Source of the DNA: JAGOBX01 sp017999075 [NCBI: Candidatus Babelota bacterium]
Lineage (GTDB): Bacteria > JAGOBX01
Reading direction: 5' to 3'
NCBI GenBank assembly: GCA_017999075.1
Contig: JAGOBX010000042.1
Location: 1-13,458, forward strand
DNA: 13,458 nt
Both the position numbers and the translations under genes were made by a program. The notes under the pieces were generated by a model. It did not search any database. It saw nothing but the letters and a program-made list of their open reading frames with translations, and was not told the origin of the DNA. Position 1 is the first letter of the stretch, and each line of letters starts with the position of its first letter. Shown piece by piece: positions 1-6,996 of this stretch.

Positions 1-1
1 G

Positions 2-40
2 GCGTATACTCCTGAAAGTGATATTCCGCTGCTGAAATAG
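2..40 (+). CDS. 3' end of an unknown gene (partial)
   Basis: Twelve codons are open from the left edge to a TAG at 38-40, ending in the residues SDIPLLK. The frame lies 33 bp upstream of the next plus-strand gene, with that gene's ribosome-binding site between them. This is what the tail of a preceding co-directional gene would look like, but so short an open frame could be chance. Function cannot be assigned. Confidence 0.3.
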   Translation, partial: AYTPESDIPLLK

Positions 41-73
41 GTTTCTCACCTAGTTAATAAATGGAGGAAACGA

Positions 74-265
74 ATGAATACAATGATATTAACACAAAAT
101 GAAATTAAACGTCAAGGATTTAATGCGCTGCAAAAGAATCTTGGGATAAGCGGTTTTATTAAATTTATCCAACAGTTCGATTTAGGCGACGGTGATTATA
201 CAAAAGAACGGAAAAAAATTGTAAAAAAGAAAACTGTAGTGGAAATTGTTAAAGAAATTAGATAG
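74..265 (+). CDS. Small uncharacterised protein (63 aa)
   Basis: A GGAGG at 63-67 lies 6 nt before the ATG, which fixes the start. The protein is basic, soluble-looking and has no signal peptide or membrane segment. The central stretch LGISGFIKFIQQF followed by GDGDYTKERKK resembles a recurrent family of small bacterial proteins of about 60-70 residues, whose core is 'LG...RF..QF..G.GDYT.ER'. I recognise that pattern from memory but know no assigned function. Such proteins often sit near small toxin-antitoxin-type genes, so an antitoxin-like role is possible but unproven. It is the only complete plus-strand gene here and converges on the minus-strand genes. The C-terminus is Lys-rich (KKIVKKKTVVEIVKEIR). 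I am fairly sure the gene is real and unsure of its role. Confidence 0.7.
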   Translation: MNTMILTQNEIKRQGFNALQKNLGISGFIKFIQQFDLGDGDYTKERKKIVKKKTVVEIVKEIR

Positions 266-312
266 AAATTTGTTATTTCAAAATCACATTTCAGATTTTT
301 TAATTAGTATAA

Positions 313-341
313 TTCCGATATAGATTTTAATCTAATCGGAA
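313..341 (-). repeat. Hairpin downstream of the FGE-sulfatase remnant
   Basis: TTCCGAT (313-319) pairs with ATCGGAA (335-341), and TAGAT (321-325) pairs with ATCTA (330-334). One A (320) is bulged and the loop is TTTA, giving 12 bp in all. It overlaps the remnant's stop codon. There is no T-run after it on either strand, so it does not look like an intrinsic terminator. The same structure occurs at 2154-2184 after the intact gene. A DNA hairpin just 3' of a variable region is a known target-recognition element of some DGRs; that role here is inferred. Confidence 0.7.
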
Positions 342-557
342 ATCACTAACCGGAATCCGTAATTGTTTTAGCAGTCCTCCGGGTATCCGGTGGTGCGGAA
401 GGCAACCCGACAGCCTCCTTCACCGTTGTTCCTACTGCCGCAGCGCAAAACACGGCTAGAGCCGGATTGCGAACCTTTTGGATTACTTTTCGGACTGTTT
501 TTATAATAATTTTTCGTCATACCAATCCTGGCACCATTCCAATACATTACCGCTCAT
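332..557 (-). pseudogene. Truncated FGE-sulfatase (SUMF1) C-terminal remnant, DGR variable-region-like
   Basis: Read on the minus strand, this is a decayed copy of the last ~75 codons of the FGE-sulfatase domain encoded at 2169-4499. It starts abruptly at ATGAGCGG (MSGNVLEWCQDWYDEK). A 1-nt frameshift follows near 509-516. It then reads YYKNSPKSNPKGSQSGSS, RVLRCGSRNNGEGGC and RVAFRTTGYPEDC, then a TAA stop at 368-370, then NNYGFRLVISD and a TAG at 332-334. Relative to the intact gene it has lost one codon in the variable part, and the conserved Gly and Trp after RVLR are changed to Cys and Arg. Nothing upstream of MSGNV is recognisable, so the 5' part was lost when the fragment was created. 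It lies between the convergent small gene and the ATPase. The alternating CR/framework pattern is like the intact variable region, and the downstream hairpin is conserved. It could be a recombined or retired target cassette; a template repeat is unlikely because it is not AAC-rich. Confidence 0.85.
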
Positions 558-600
558 TAGGAACTTTTATTCTGCAATTTTTCCACTTTTTTTCCATTAT

Positions 601-1914
601 CTACTCTACAATTTTATTTATTGCCCATTTCCAATATGGTACACATATTACTGTATAATCCTCAATTTTCTTCAATTCTTCCTGAGATTTGGTTATAATA
701 AAACCTTTTTTTAATTTGAATTTTTTCAGCGCTTCAAGCAGTCCTGTTATTTCACGGACTTCGTTATTTCTATTCAATTCATAACATACTTGATAAGCGC
801 TATCGATTTTTTTATTTTTACCTGTAATAAAATCACATTCTCTTGATTTATCATTTTTATAATAAAAGATTTTATTTTCGCGCTTAAGCAATTCTAAAAA
901 CACTGCATTTTCAAGTTTTCTGCCTGCATTTTCATTCTCGCTGAATTCTGCAATATTTATGAAACCATTGTCAGCAATATAAATTTTTTTTGACATATAC
1001 TGCTCCGATGTCTTCAATGAATATTTCCCTGCAAAATATAAAAACCCTATATCTTCAAGATATGAAAAATAATCAAATACTGTGTCCTTGCTTAAACTGT
1101 ATTCTTTTTTATATTTGTTTATAAATGAATTAACTGAAAATTCACAGGCGTAATTGGTAAGCACATAATGCATAATCAGTTTTATTATATGCGTATTCCT
1201 TATCGCGTAGCGTTCGACTATATCCTTGAAGATTATCATATCAAGATAATCCTTCAACCGCTCGTTTTTCTGGTGTATATCGTATTCCATTGTAACCGCA
1301 GGAAATCCGCCAAACCGAATGAATTCGTTTGCTCTTTTAACTATTCCAAACCGCGCTGTTGAGTATTCGCTGTTCTTTTCAATAACGCTGTTATTGAATT
1401 TCAGAAATTCATCGAAACTAAGCGGATATATTTTATAAGTGACTATTCTGCCGCGTAATTCGGTTGCTATCTCTGAACTCAGTAATCTGCTCGATGACCC
1501 TGTTATAGTTATCCTGTATTTCTTTTTTTCATATAACCGTTTTATAAACAATCCCCATTTATCAAGATTCTGTATTTCGTCAAAAAAAATATATAACTGC
1601 CTGCTGATATTTTCAGGAAATAATTCATAATACGCTTCAATTATCGAATCGTAACCGTTCGCGCTGCTGTTTAAATTTATAAGACGCTCGTCGTCAAAGT
1701 TGATATACAATATCTGATTTATATTTGTCCTGCCTTTCAGCAACTTCCTTATTTCCGTAAACAGCAGGTATGTCTTACCGCTTCTACGCAGTCCGATAAT
1801 TGTGTTTATTTCGTTAGTGTAACGCAACGCCGTATTTCGTTCATATACCTTTTCGCTGAAATTCTTTATGTTTTCCTGCCACTCAACGATAATTCTTTTT
1901 AAATTTTCTTTCAT
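601..1914 (-). CDS. AAA-type ATPase with DUF4143 domain
   Basis: The 437-residue protein has the build of the COG1373-type ATPases (AAA_14 followed by DUF4143). A P-loop GLRRSGKT lies at residues 41-48. A Walker B strand YIFFDEIQN has its acidic pair at D112/E113. A sensor-like segment ITGSSSRLLSSEIATELRGR is followed by YPLSFDEFL, which is typical of the family. The C-terminal half contains the DUF4143 nuclease-like fold region, with ENAVFLELLKR and ECDFITGK near residues 345-375. These proteins are cytosolic, widespread and often laterally mobile, and their biological role is not established. No strong ribosome-binding site precedes the ATG (GGCGG at best), but a promoter with a perfect -10 lies about 35 bp upstream. 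It follows the caspase/FGE-sulfatase gene in the same direction across a 254-bp gap, so it is probably transcribed separately. Confidence 0.9.
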   Translation of the reverse strand: MKENLKRIIVEWQENIKNFSEKVYERNTALRYTNEINTIIGLRRSGKTYLLFTEIRKLLKGRTNINQILYINFDDERLINLNSSANGYDSIIEAYYELFPENISRQLYIFFDEIQNLDKWGLFIKRLYEKKKYRITITGSSSRLLSSEIATELRGRIVTYKIYPLSFDEFLKFNNSVIEKNSEYSTARFGIVKRANEFIRFGGFPAVTMEYDIHQKNERLKDYLDMIIFKDIVERYAIRNTHIIKLIMHYVLTNYACEFSVNSFINKYKKEYSLSKDTVFDYFSYLEDIGFLYFAGKYSLKTSEQYMSKKIYIADNGFINIAEFSENENAGRKLENAVFLELLKRENKIFYYKNDKSRECDFITGKNKKIDSAYQVCYELNRNNEVREITGLLEALKKFKLKKGFIITKSQEELKKIEDYTVICVPYWKWAINKIVE

Positions 1915-1947
1915 TACATAACCGCCAATAAAATAATTTTATATCCT

Positions 1948-1975
1948 ATTATATTAGGAAACTATTATTTTACAA
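1948..1975 (-). promoter_or_regulatory. Predicted sigma70-type promoter of the ATPase gene
   Basis: On the minus strand a TTGTAA -35 (1975-1970) is followed after 16 bp by a perfect TATAAT -10 (1953-1948), 33 bp before the ATG. The -10 is embedded in a near-palindrome with CCTA/TAGG arms (1945-1958) that could be an operator. Confidence 0.5.
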
Positions 1976-2090
1976 GTAAATTTTTGAAAATACAATAAAT
2001 TTATTTCGGCTTGAGCTTCCGCTCTTGCCCAAATTTCATTCTTTCTTCTGCAACTTCTCCTTACTTTTTCCAAAGGGTAAAAGGGTTCCC

Positions 2091-2124
2091 GTCAGTTAAA
2101 ATATGCTGAATTTTACGAACTGAC
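2091..2124. repeat. Intergenic inverted repeat
   Basis: GTCAGTT (2091-2097) pairs with AACTGAC (2118-2124), and the adjacent AAAAT pairs with ATTTT (2110-2114), with ACG bulged and a short loop. It lies in the 254-bp gap between the FGE-sulfatase gene and the ATPase, 30 bp beyond the stop-codon hairpin. No clean T-run follows on the minus strand, so terminator function is doubtful. Smaller palindromes occur at 2013-2024 (GAGC/GCTC) and 2083-2090 (GGG/CCC). I see no gene in this gap. Confidence 0.5.
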
Positions 2125-2153
2125 AGGCAAGTCCAAAGTGTTATTCTGTACTC

Positions 2154-2184
2154 TGTCCGATATAGAGTTTAATCTAATCGGACA
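2154..2184 (-). repeat. Hairpin at the stop codon of the FGE-sulfatase gene
   Basis: TGTCCGAT (2154-2161) pairs with ATCGGACA (2177-2184), and TAGA (2163-2166) pairs with TCTA (2173-2176). There is a bulged A at 2162 and a six-base loop that contains the stop codon, for 12 bp in all. No U-tract follows on the minus strand. Compared with the copy at 313-341, the G-C pair 2155/2183 has become T-A there, a compensatory change. This fits selection for the structure, for example the DNA hairpin found just 3' of variable regions in some DGRs. Confidence 0.75.
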
Positions 2185-4499
2185 GCACTAACCAACCGGA
2201 AGCCGTAGTTGCTGCCGCGGTACGACGGGCCGTTGCCGTCGCGGCTGGCAACACGACAGTAGTCGTCGCCGCCGTCGTACCAACCGCCGCCGCGCAAAAC
2301 ACGGCCCGAGCCGAATTGCGGACCGTTAGGATTATCGGTCAGACTATTTGAATAATAGTCCTCCTGATACCAGTCCTGGCACCATTCACAGACATTGCCG
2401 CTCATATCGTATAAGCCATAACCGTTAGACCGCTTCTGGCCAACACTGTTTGTCCTGTTTCCGCTGTTTGAGCTATACCAGCCAACCTCGTCTAAATCAT
2501 CGCTACCGGAGTATTCATATTCCTGCCCCCCTTTTGCTGCGTATTCCCATTCCGCCTCTGTCGGCAAGCGGAGCTTCATTCCTGTTATTTCATTTATTTT
2601 TTCTATAAATTCCTGACAATCCTCCCAACTTACTTGTTCGACTGGAAGATTATTGCCTTTAAATTCACTGTGGTTTTCTCCCATTACCGCTTCCCATTGT
2701 TCCTGCGTTACTTCGTATTTGCCGATATAAAAATCATCAAGTGTTACGCGGTGAACAGGTTTTTCATCATCGCTTCCATTATTAGAGCCCATATTAAAAT
2801 TTCGGCCTTCTATAAAGACCATTTCAAGTTTAACGCCTCCGCCTAAATCAATCTCATCAGTAACGCCGTGTTTTATTTTCGGCAACGCAATATTCAATGC
2901 AAGCAATTTATTAAATCTCTTAACAAGCCCTCTGCTCTGTATTTTCCCTGCGTAATCCAGCCATTTATTCTTAAATGCTTCAAGGTATTTCTGCTGAATA
3001 TTCTGCCGCAGTTTTGATTTCACCATTTTTTCCATACTACCGAGTTCAGCTTTAAAATCGCCTTCGCGTTTTTTTATTGTCGCTTCCATTTCTATTTTCG
3101 CTTCTTCGGCAGACTGTATATACGGTGCAAGCATATTCGGATACTGACTGCTGATTTCAGGAAAAGCAGAACTCGCTTTTATTTTTTCCTGCATTTTATT
3201 CAAAGCGTCAAGTTTCCTCTGAATATCCTGTTCGTTCTGGCATTTCTGCAATTCTGTCTGATACCATTGCCGCATTTCTGAGGAATATTTTTCTTTTGCT
3301 TCTTCGTATTTACGTTTTTCTTCTTCCTTGCGTTTGCGTTCTTCCTCGTCCTTCCGCTTGCGTTCAAGTTCCTGTTGTTTTGCATAAACTTCGCGCCAGT
3401 TTTCAATTTTTGTATTTTTCATTTTTGAATAATCGATTACTTCTTCGTCATCGGATTTATATGTGAACACAGGCAGTTTCTCGTCAAGATATGAATTGTC
3501 AATTTCTGTTTTTGGCCTGTTAGCCGCCTCCGCTTCAATCTCGCTCATAGCTTCCGCTGCAATATCCAGCTCAGATTTTCGGTTTTCAACTTCATTGGCT
3601 TTTTCGTCTTTCTTATAAGAAAATAAATTGAAATGAGAATATTCAACATCTCCGTCAGCCATATAAACTGGCGTCATCCGATTAACGCCTTTCTGGTCAG
3701 CATACTCGGCTATCTTGATTTCAGCGTATGCTGTCAATTCTTCAATAGAAATCTTCAAGTCATTGTTCTTATCCATCTGCGGCAGCGCCCGCGATGACTC
3801 CTTCATATAAGTAAAATAATATGTGAACGCGCCATTGTTCTTATTTATATTTTCAATTGATTTTTCGTTATTTCCGCACGAAAAGATTGTTTTTACAATT
3901 GTCCCGCGTTCATCCGAGCGCCGAGCGGCAGAGCGGAGCTCCGCTGGATTATCCTCCCGTATCTTAACGCCTTTGCCTGGCTTTAAATTAACCTGCATTT
4001 CTCTGCCCGAGTCCCTGTCTTTTTTCTGAATTATAGGACGCGCTGCGTCAATTATTATAACAACTTCTTTCGGATTATTCTGTTTCAGCATATTGCGGAT
4101 GCCAGACAAATCAAGGATGCCCATTTTAGTTTCTATATTTGCGTCAGAAGCAAATAACTGAACAGTATTCTTGTCATCAGTGAACGCCCTGCCGCTGAAA
4201 TAAAATATGATACGGTCATCGGGTCTTATTGTTCTGCTGAAATCGCTTATAAACTTGAACAACCGCGAAGCTGTCAGCATATTATTAGTTTTGTAATCAT
4301 CTTTAAACAGCAGCGTGTAATCATCCTCAAATCCCGAATAATTAAGCAGGAATTTCATATCATCAGCATCGCCGTGACAGCAGGGCAGCGGCGTATAGAA
4401 ATCATAATTTTGTATGCCGATAATTACTGCACGGTTTTTAGCGTAAACGCTTGTGCATACAGCCATAAGTAAAAACAATACAAGCACTTTATTAAGCAT
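2169..4499 (-). CDS. Exported inactive caspase-like protein fused to a FGE-sulfatase (C-type-lectin) domain; probable DGR target
   Basis: This 776-residue protein has a signal peptide (1-21, cleavage after VYA) and GAGGAAA 5 nt before its ATG. Residues ~22-300 are a caspase/peptidase C14 fold (AVIIGIQNY; IIFYFSG; VVIIIDA; NNGAFTYYFTY). The catalytic His of the 'SGHG' motif is R104 and the Cys of 'DAC' is A153, so it should be proteolytically dead. An EF-hand-like loop spans D243-E254. Residues ~370-405 are a Lys/Glu-rich coiled coil, followed by a helical region homologous to the neighbouring caspase (~410-535). Residues ~548-776 are a SUMF1 domain (GGGVKLEMVFIEGRNFNMGS, KYEVTQEQWEAVMG, LRLPTEAEWEYAAKGG, GNVCEWCQDWY, RVLRGGGW). 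Of the two catalytic cysteines of true formylglycine-generating enzymes, only the position equivalent to C748 remains, so ligand binding rather than catalysis is likely. Residues 741-765 look DGR-diversified. It lies 33 bp downstream of the active caspase gene. Confidence 0.92.
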   Translation of the reverse strand: MLNKVLVLFLLMAVCTSVYAKNRAVIIGIQNYDFYTPLPCCHGDADDMKFLLNYSGFEDDYTLLFKDDYKTNNMLTASRLFKFISDFSRTIRPDDRIIFYFSGRAFTDDKNTVQLFASDANIETKMGILDLSGIRNMLKQNNPKEVVIIIDAARPIIQKKDRDSGREMQVNLKPGKGVKIREDNPAELRSAARRSDERGTIVKTIFSCGNNEKSIENINKNNGAFTYYFTYMKESSRALPQMDKNNDLKISIEELTAYAEIKIAEYADQKGVNRMTPVYMADGDVEYSHFNLFSYKKDEKANEVENRKSELDIAAEAMSEIEAEAANRPKTEIDNSYLDEKLPVFTYKSDDEEVIDYSKMKNTKIENWREVYAKQQELERKRKDEEERKRKEEEKRKYEEAKEKYSSEMRQWYQTELQKCQNEQDIQRKLDALNKMQEKIKASSAFPEISSQYPNMLAPYIQSAEEAKIEMEATIKKREGDFKAELGSMEKMVKSKLRQNIQQKYLEAFKNKWLDYAGKIQSRGLVKRFNKLLALNIALPKIKHGVTDEIDLGGGVKLEMVFIEGRNFNMGSNNGSDDEKPVHRVTLDDFYIGKYEVTQEQWEAVMGENHSEFKGNNLPVEQVSWEDCQEFIEKINEITGMKLRLPTEAEWEYAAKGGQEYEYSGSDDLDEVGWYSSNSGNRTNSVGQKRSNGYGLYDMSGNVCEWCQDWYQEDYYSNSLTDNPNGPQFGSGRVLRGGGWYDGGDDYCRVASRDGNGPSYRGSNYGFRLVSAVRLD
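2190..2310 (-). other. Candidate DGR variable region
   Basis: This is the last part of the FGE-sulfatase coding region, from RVLRGG to YGFRLV. Seventeen codons at the surface-loop positions of the fold (residues 741-747, 752, 754-757, 760 and 762-765) are all NNC, limited to TAC, GAC, GGC, AGC and AAC. That is what AAC codons in a template would yield by adenine-specific mutagenesis. The framework codons between them (TGT CGT GTT GCC, CGC, CCG TCG, GGC TTC CGG) are conserved. The core 2205-2279 has 51 of 75 G/C (68%), against an AT-rich gene. A hairpin follows directly. The reverse transcriptase and template repeat are not in the window. Confidence 0.7.
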
Positions 4500-4532
4500 T
4501 TTATTTCCTCGCTAATTTATAGTCAAACTTGT

Positions 4533-6245
4533 TTATTTTTTTGCTTTTTTCTTTATTTGAGATTTTTGTAAGTTTTTAACAGGAACCCCATTTTTTGAAG
4601 GTTGTTTCATTATTTCTTTTTTAGGTTTTTCTGCGCCATAATAAATAACTTCCTCGTATCTTTCAGATAATTCGGATGATACTTTATCAATATACGGTTT
4701 ATAGTCACTCCATTTATCTTTAAACGCGCTGACAAAATTAAGTTTGATATTTTTCTGCAAATCAGTTTTCAGCATTTTTTCTATTTCTGAAAGGTCAGCA
4801 GAAAGTTTATTGCTGAATTCTCGATATACTGCATCTTTCTTGTTCTTCGCAGTTTTCACTTCATTGAATACCGGTTCAATTAGCATCATGATTTTACTGG
4901 TTATATCTTCAAACCGCTTTTCTGAATTAATTTCATTTTTAAATTTCACAAGCGCGGAATATTTCTCATCTATGGATTTTGATTTATTAATTTTATTTAT
5001 AATATCTGAATACATTTGCTTTGATTTTATGAAATACTGTTTTTTCGATTTATGAAATGCGGCGCGTTCCTCCTCCTCATTAATTTGCGTTTCTATTTCT
5101 TTCTGGCGGTCGAGTATTTCTTCCCAGGAAAAAATATCCTGCGTACTGGCAGCTGAATTAAGCGCTGCTTCAAGTTTGGTTTTTGAATATTTCGGAGTAT
5201 ATTCAGGAATATCGTCATCCAACGCATTGCTGTCAAGTTTCATAGAGTTAATCTTTGACAAAGCATCCGATTCGTCGTATGAAAACAATATATCCTTTGT
5301 CTTGTTAACAGCAGATGACTGCATAGCGTTAACAGTAGCAGAATTATCAAACTTGAAAAGTTTTGTATGTCCGCTCATAACTCCGCCTTCAATGCTGAAT
5401 ACAGGGTTCATTTCGTTCAGGTTATTGCCGCGGCAGTATTCCTCAAGTCTGCTTTTAGCGAATACCGTTAATTCCTCGATTGTTACTATCCCGTCGTTAT
5501 TCAAATCATTATCGTTTATCGCGTTCTTTATGCCTGAATTCTTTGTCTCAATCGGATATGTAAAATAATAAGTGAACGCGCCATTATTCTTTTCGTGCCG
5601 CTCGAACGACTGCTGCCCTTCCGCGCACGCATAAATCATTTTGATTACTGTCTGCGCGTTCTTGCGGTTTTCTTTTGCTTCCAGATTTTTCTGCGCGTCA
5701 ATTCCAGCCCCTGTATTGAAATATGATTTTATCTCCTGACCCTTATTTCTGCCTTTCAATACTTCAAATGTCCTGCAAGCGTCTATTATCATAACAATTT
5801 CTTCAGGATTGTTTTTCTTTAAATAATTTTTTATGTTCACAAGCGGCAGGCTGCCGAATTTCTCTGGCAAATCGCGATTGCCGTCATACGCAAGCAGATA
5901 GTTATTACCTTTATCATCGCCTACTCCGTGTCCGCTGAAAAAGAACAGCACATTATCGCCTGCTTTGACAGCTCTGGAAAAATCATTAATATTACGCATA
6001 ATTTTAGCGGCAGTCAAAGGGTCGCTGGATTTTTCGTCCTTCAAAACCATTATGTCTTCGTCCTCATATCCTGACATGGCAAGCAGTTGCCGCATATCGT
6101 CAACATCGCCGTGCGTACAGGACAACGGCGCATAATCCGCATAATTCTGAACGCCGATAAGAATCGCCTTTTTCGCGGCAGACAAAGTATTTGACATTAA
6201 CAAAATGGTTATAAACACTGATGCTACAATTTTTTTCATAAACAT
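4533..6245 (-). CDS. Exported caspase-like (peptidase C14) protease with EF-hand motif
   Basis: The 570-residue protein starts at MFMKK: GGGAG lies 4 nt upstream of this ATG, and the hydrophobic signal peptide (to about LSA, residue 22) then lies at the N-terminus. An ATG at 6269, overlapping the toxin's stop, has no ribosome-binding site. Residues ~25-300 form a caspase/metacaspase-type fold: KKAILIGVQNY, VLFFFSGHGVGDD with catalytic H106, and IVMIIDACRT with catalytic C157. A later core segment is MIYACAEGQQSFE, then NNGAFTYYFTY. A canonical EF-hand loop (D247, N249, D251, G252, E258) follows, consistent with calcium control as in some metacaspases. The C-terminal ~270 residues are helical, charged and end in a Lys-rich tail. 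The protein matches its downstream neighbour along its length but lacks the FGE-sulfatase domain. It is likely periplasmic; its substrate is unknown. Confidence 0.92.
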   Translation of the reverse strand: MFMKKIVASVFITILLMSNTLSAAKKAILIGVQNYADYAPLSCTHGDVDDMRQLLAMSGYEDEDIMVLKDEKSSDPLTAAKIMRNINDFSRAVKAGDNVLFFFSGHGVGDDKGNNYLLAYDGNRDLPEKFGSLPLVNIKNYLKKNNPEEIVMIIDACRTFEVLKGRNKGQEIKSYFNTGAGIDAQKNLEAKENRKNAQTVIKMIYACAEGQQSFERHEKNNGAFTYYFTYPIETKNSGIKNAINDNDLNNDGIVTIEELTVFAKSRLEEYCRGNNLNEMNPVFSIEGGVMSGHTKLFKFDNSATVNAMQSSAVNKTKDILFSYDESDALSKINSMKLDSNALDDDIPEYTPKYSKTKLEAALNSAASTQDIFSWEEILDRQKEIETQINEEEERAAFHKSKKQYFIKSKQMYSDIINKINKSKSIDEKYSALVKFKNEINSEKRFEDITSKIMMLIEPVFNEVKTAKNKKDAVYREFSNKLSADLSEIEKMLKTDLQKNIKLNFVSAFKDKWSDYKPYIDKVSSELSERYEEVIYYGAEKPKKEIMKQPSKNGVPVKNLQKSQIKKKAKK

Positions 6246-6265
6246 CACACTCCCTGATTTTACTT

Positions 6266-6679
6266 TCATAATTTCGGTTTAATCCAGTCTTCATATTTTA
6301 ATCCGGATATCAGCGAGAAATGTCCGGTATTACCTGTAATCAGAGTAAAATTATTTTGTATAGTTATCGATGCTATACGCAAATCAGGTTCGCTAACGCT
6401 TATTCCTTTTCTGTTCATTTGCGCTTTAAGCCGACCGTATATTTCAGCGCTCGCCGTATCAAACGGCAATATTGACAGGTAAGGGAATATACGTTCTTTA
6501 TACGCTTTCAGCAATATATCGCTGTTTGAAGAATTGTATATACCAAAATATATCTCGGCAATATTTACCGATGTCGTGAACTGCATATTCTGCGGAACTG
6601 TTCTCAGTTTTTTCAGCAGCCGGTCTGACGGTTTTTTTTTCATAGTGTTGCTTATTGTATCAGTATCATAAACATACAT
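6266..6679 (-). CDS. vapC: PIN-domain ribonuclease toxin (VapC family)
   Basis: The 137-residue protein has the PIN-domain layout. An N-terminal acidic strand YVYDTDTIS carries the first metal-binding Asp (usually LDTN). NIAEIYFG contributes the conserved Glu, EPDLRIASI the later Asp, and the end has the family pattern NTGHFSLISGLKYEDW. All expected acidic metal ligands are present, so the RNase is probably active; the target RNA is not predictable. Its ATG shares one base with the antitoxin's TAA at 6679, a typical translationally coupled toxin-antitoxin arrangement, with GAGG upstream. Its TGA stop lies 20 bp before the start of the caspase gene, so the caspase genes are probably co-transcribed with it. 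Confidence 0.9.
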   Translation of the reverse strand: MYVYDTDTISNTMKKKPSDRLLKKLRTVPQNMQFTTSVNIAEIYFGIYNSSNSDILLKAYKERIFPYLSILPFDTASAEIYGRLKAQMNRKGISVSEPDLRIASITIQNNFTLITGNTGHFSLISGLKYEDWIKPKL

Positions 6680-6945
6680 TATAAAGATACCTCGCGCTCA
6701 GACGACTTTTTCCTTTCAGAATAAATAATATCCACAAATCTATCTACTTCCTCGTCAGTCATTGCTCCTGCCGCATTCAGTAAACCGTTCCCTGAATTAT
6801 TGCGCGCATATTCAGAAAAAGGCATAATAACCGCGACATTCTTTTTTTTCTTTGTTATAAAAATTTTTTCTTTTCTTGACTGTACATCGTTGATTATGGC
6901 AGACAGCGATGCTTTTGCTTTGGTCAATGAATAAACATTCGGCAT
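6679..6945 (-). CDS. PhD/YefM-type antitoxin
   Basis: The start at MPNVYSLTKAKASLS (88 aa) is supported by GAGGTGA 8 nt upstream; a GTG at 6966 would add seven residues but has no such site. The N-terminal half is the YefM/PhD DNA-binding fold: a SLTKAKASLSAIINDV helix, KEKIFITKKKKNVAVIMPFSEY strands and a Lys-rich turn. The C-terminal half (about residues 50-88) is the flexible toxin-neutralising part. It is directly coupled to the PIN toxin, which it should bind and inhibit. As in other members of the family it probably represses its own promoter; a good promoter with an overlapping inverted repeat lies just upstream. Confidence 0.88.
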   Translation of the reverse strand: MPNVYSLTKAKASLSAIINDVQSRKEKIFITKKKKNVAVIMPFSEYARNNSGNGLLNAAGAMTDEEVDRFVDIIYSERKKSSEREVSL

Positions 6946-6996
6946 ATAAATCACCTCGTTAATCACGGATTATGCTAATGCAATATTTAGGTTAAT

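Noticed and set aside
332-557. The decayed cassette as a DGR template repeat
   Set aside because: A template should have adenines (AAC) at the variable positions and normally lacks the target-side hairpin. This copy has mixed codons and does have the hairpin.
467-714. Two overlapping plus-strand open frames
   Set aside because: They lie antisense to the FGE-sulfatase remnant and the ATPase 3' end, have no ribosome-binding site, and their Phe/Ile/Tyr-rich composition is that of AT-rich antisense sequence.
2154-2184. Intrinsic transcription terminator
   Set aside because: The stem is good but no U-tract follows on the minus strand, and the same is true of the second copy.
3200-3406. Minus-strand 68-codon frame rich in Lys and Asn
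   Set aside because: It is an alternative frame of the Lys/Glu-rich coiled coil of the dead caspase gene.
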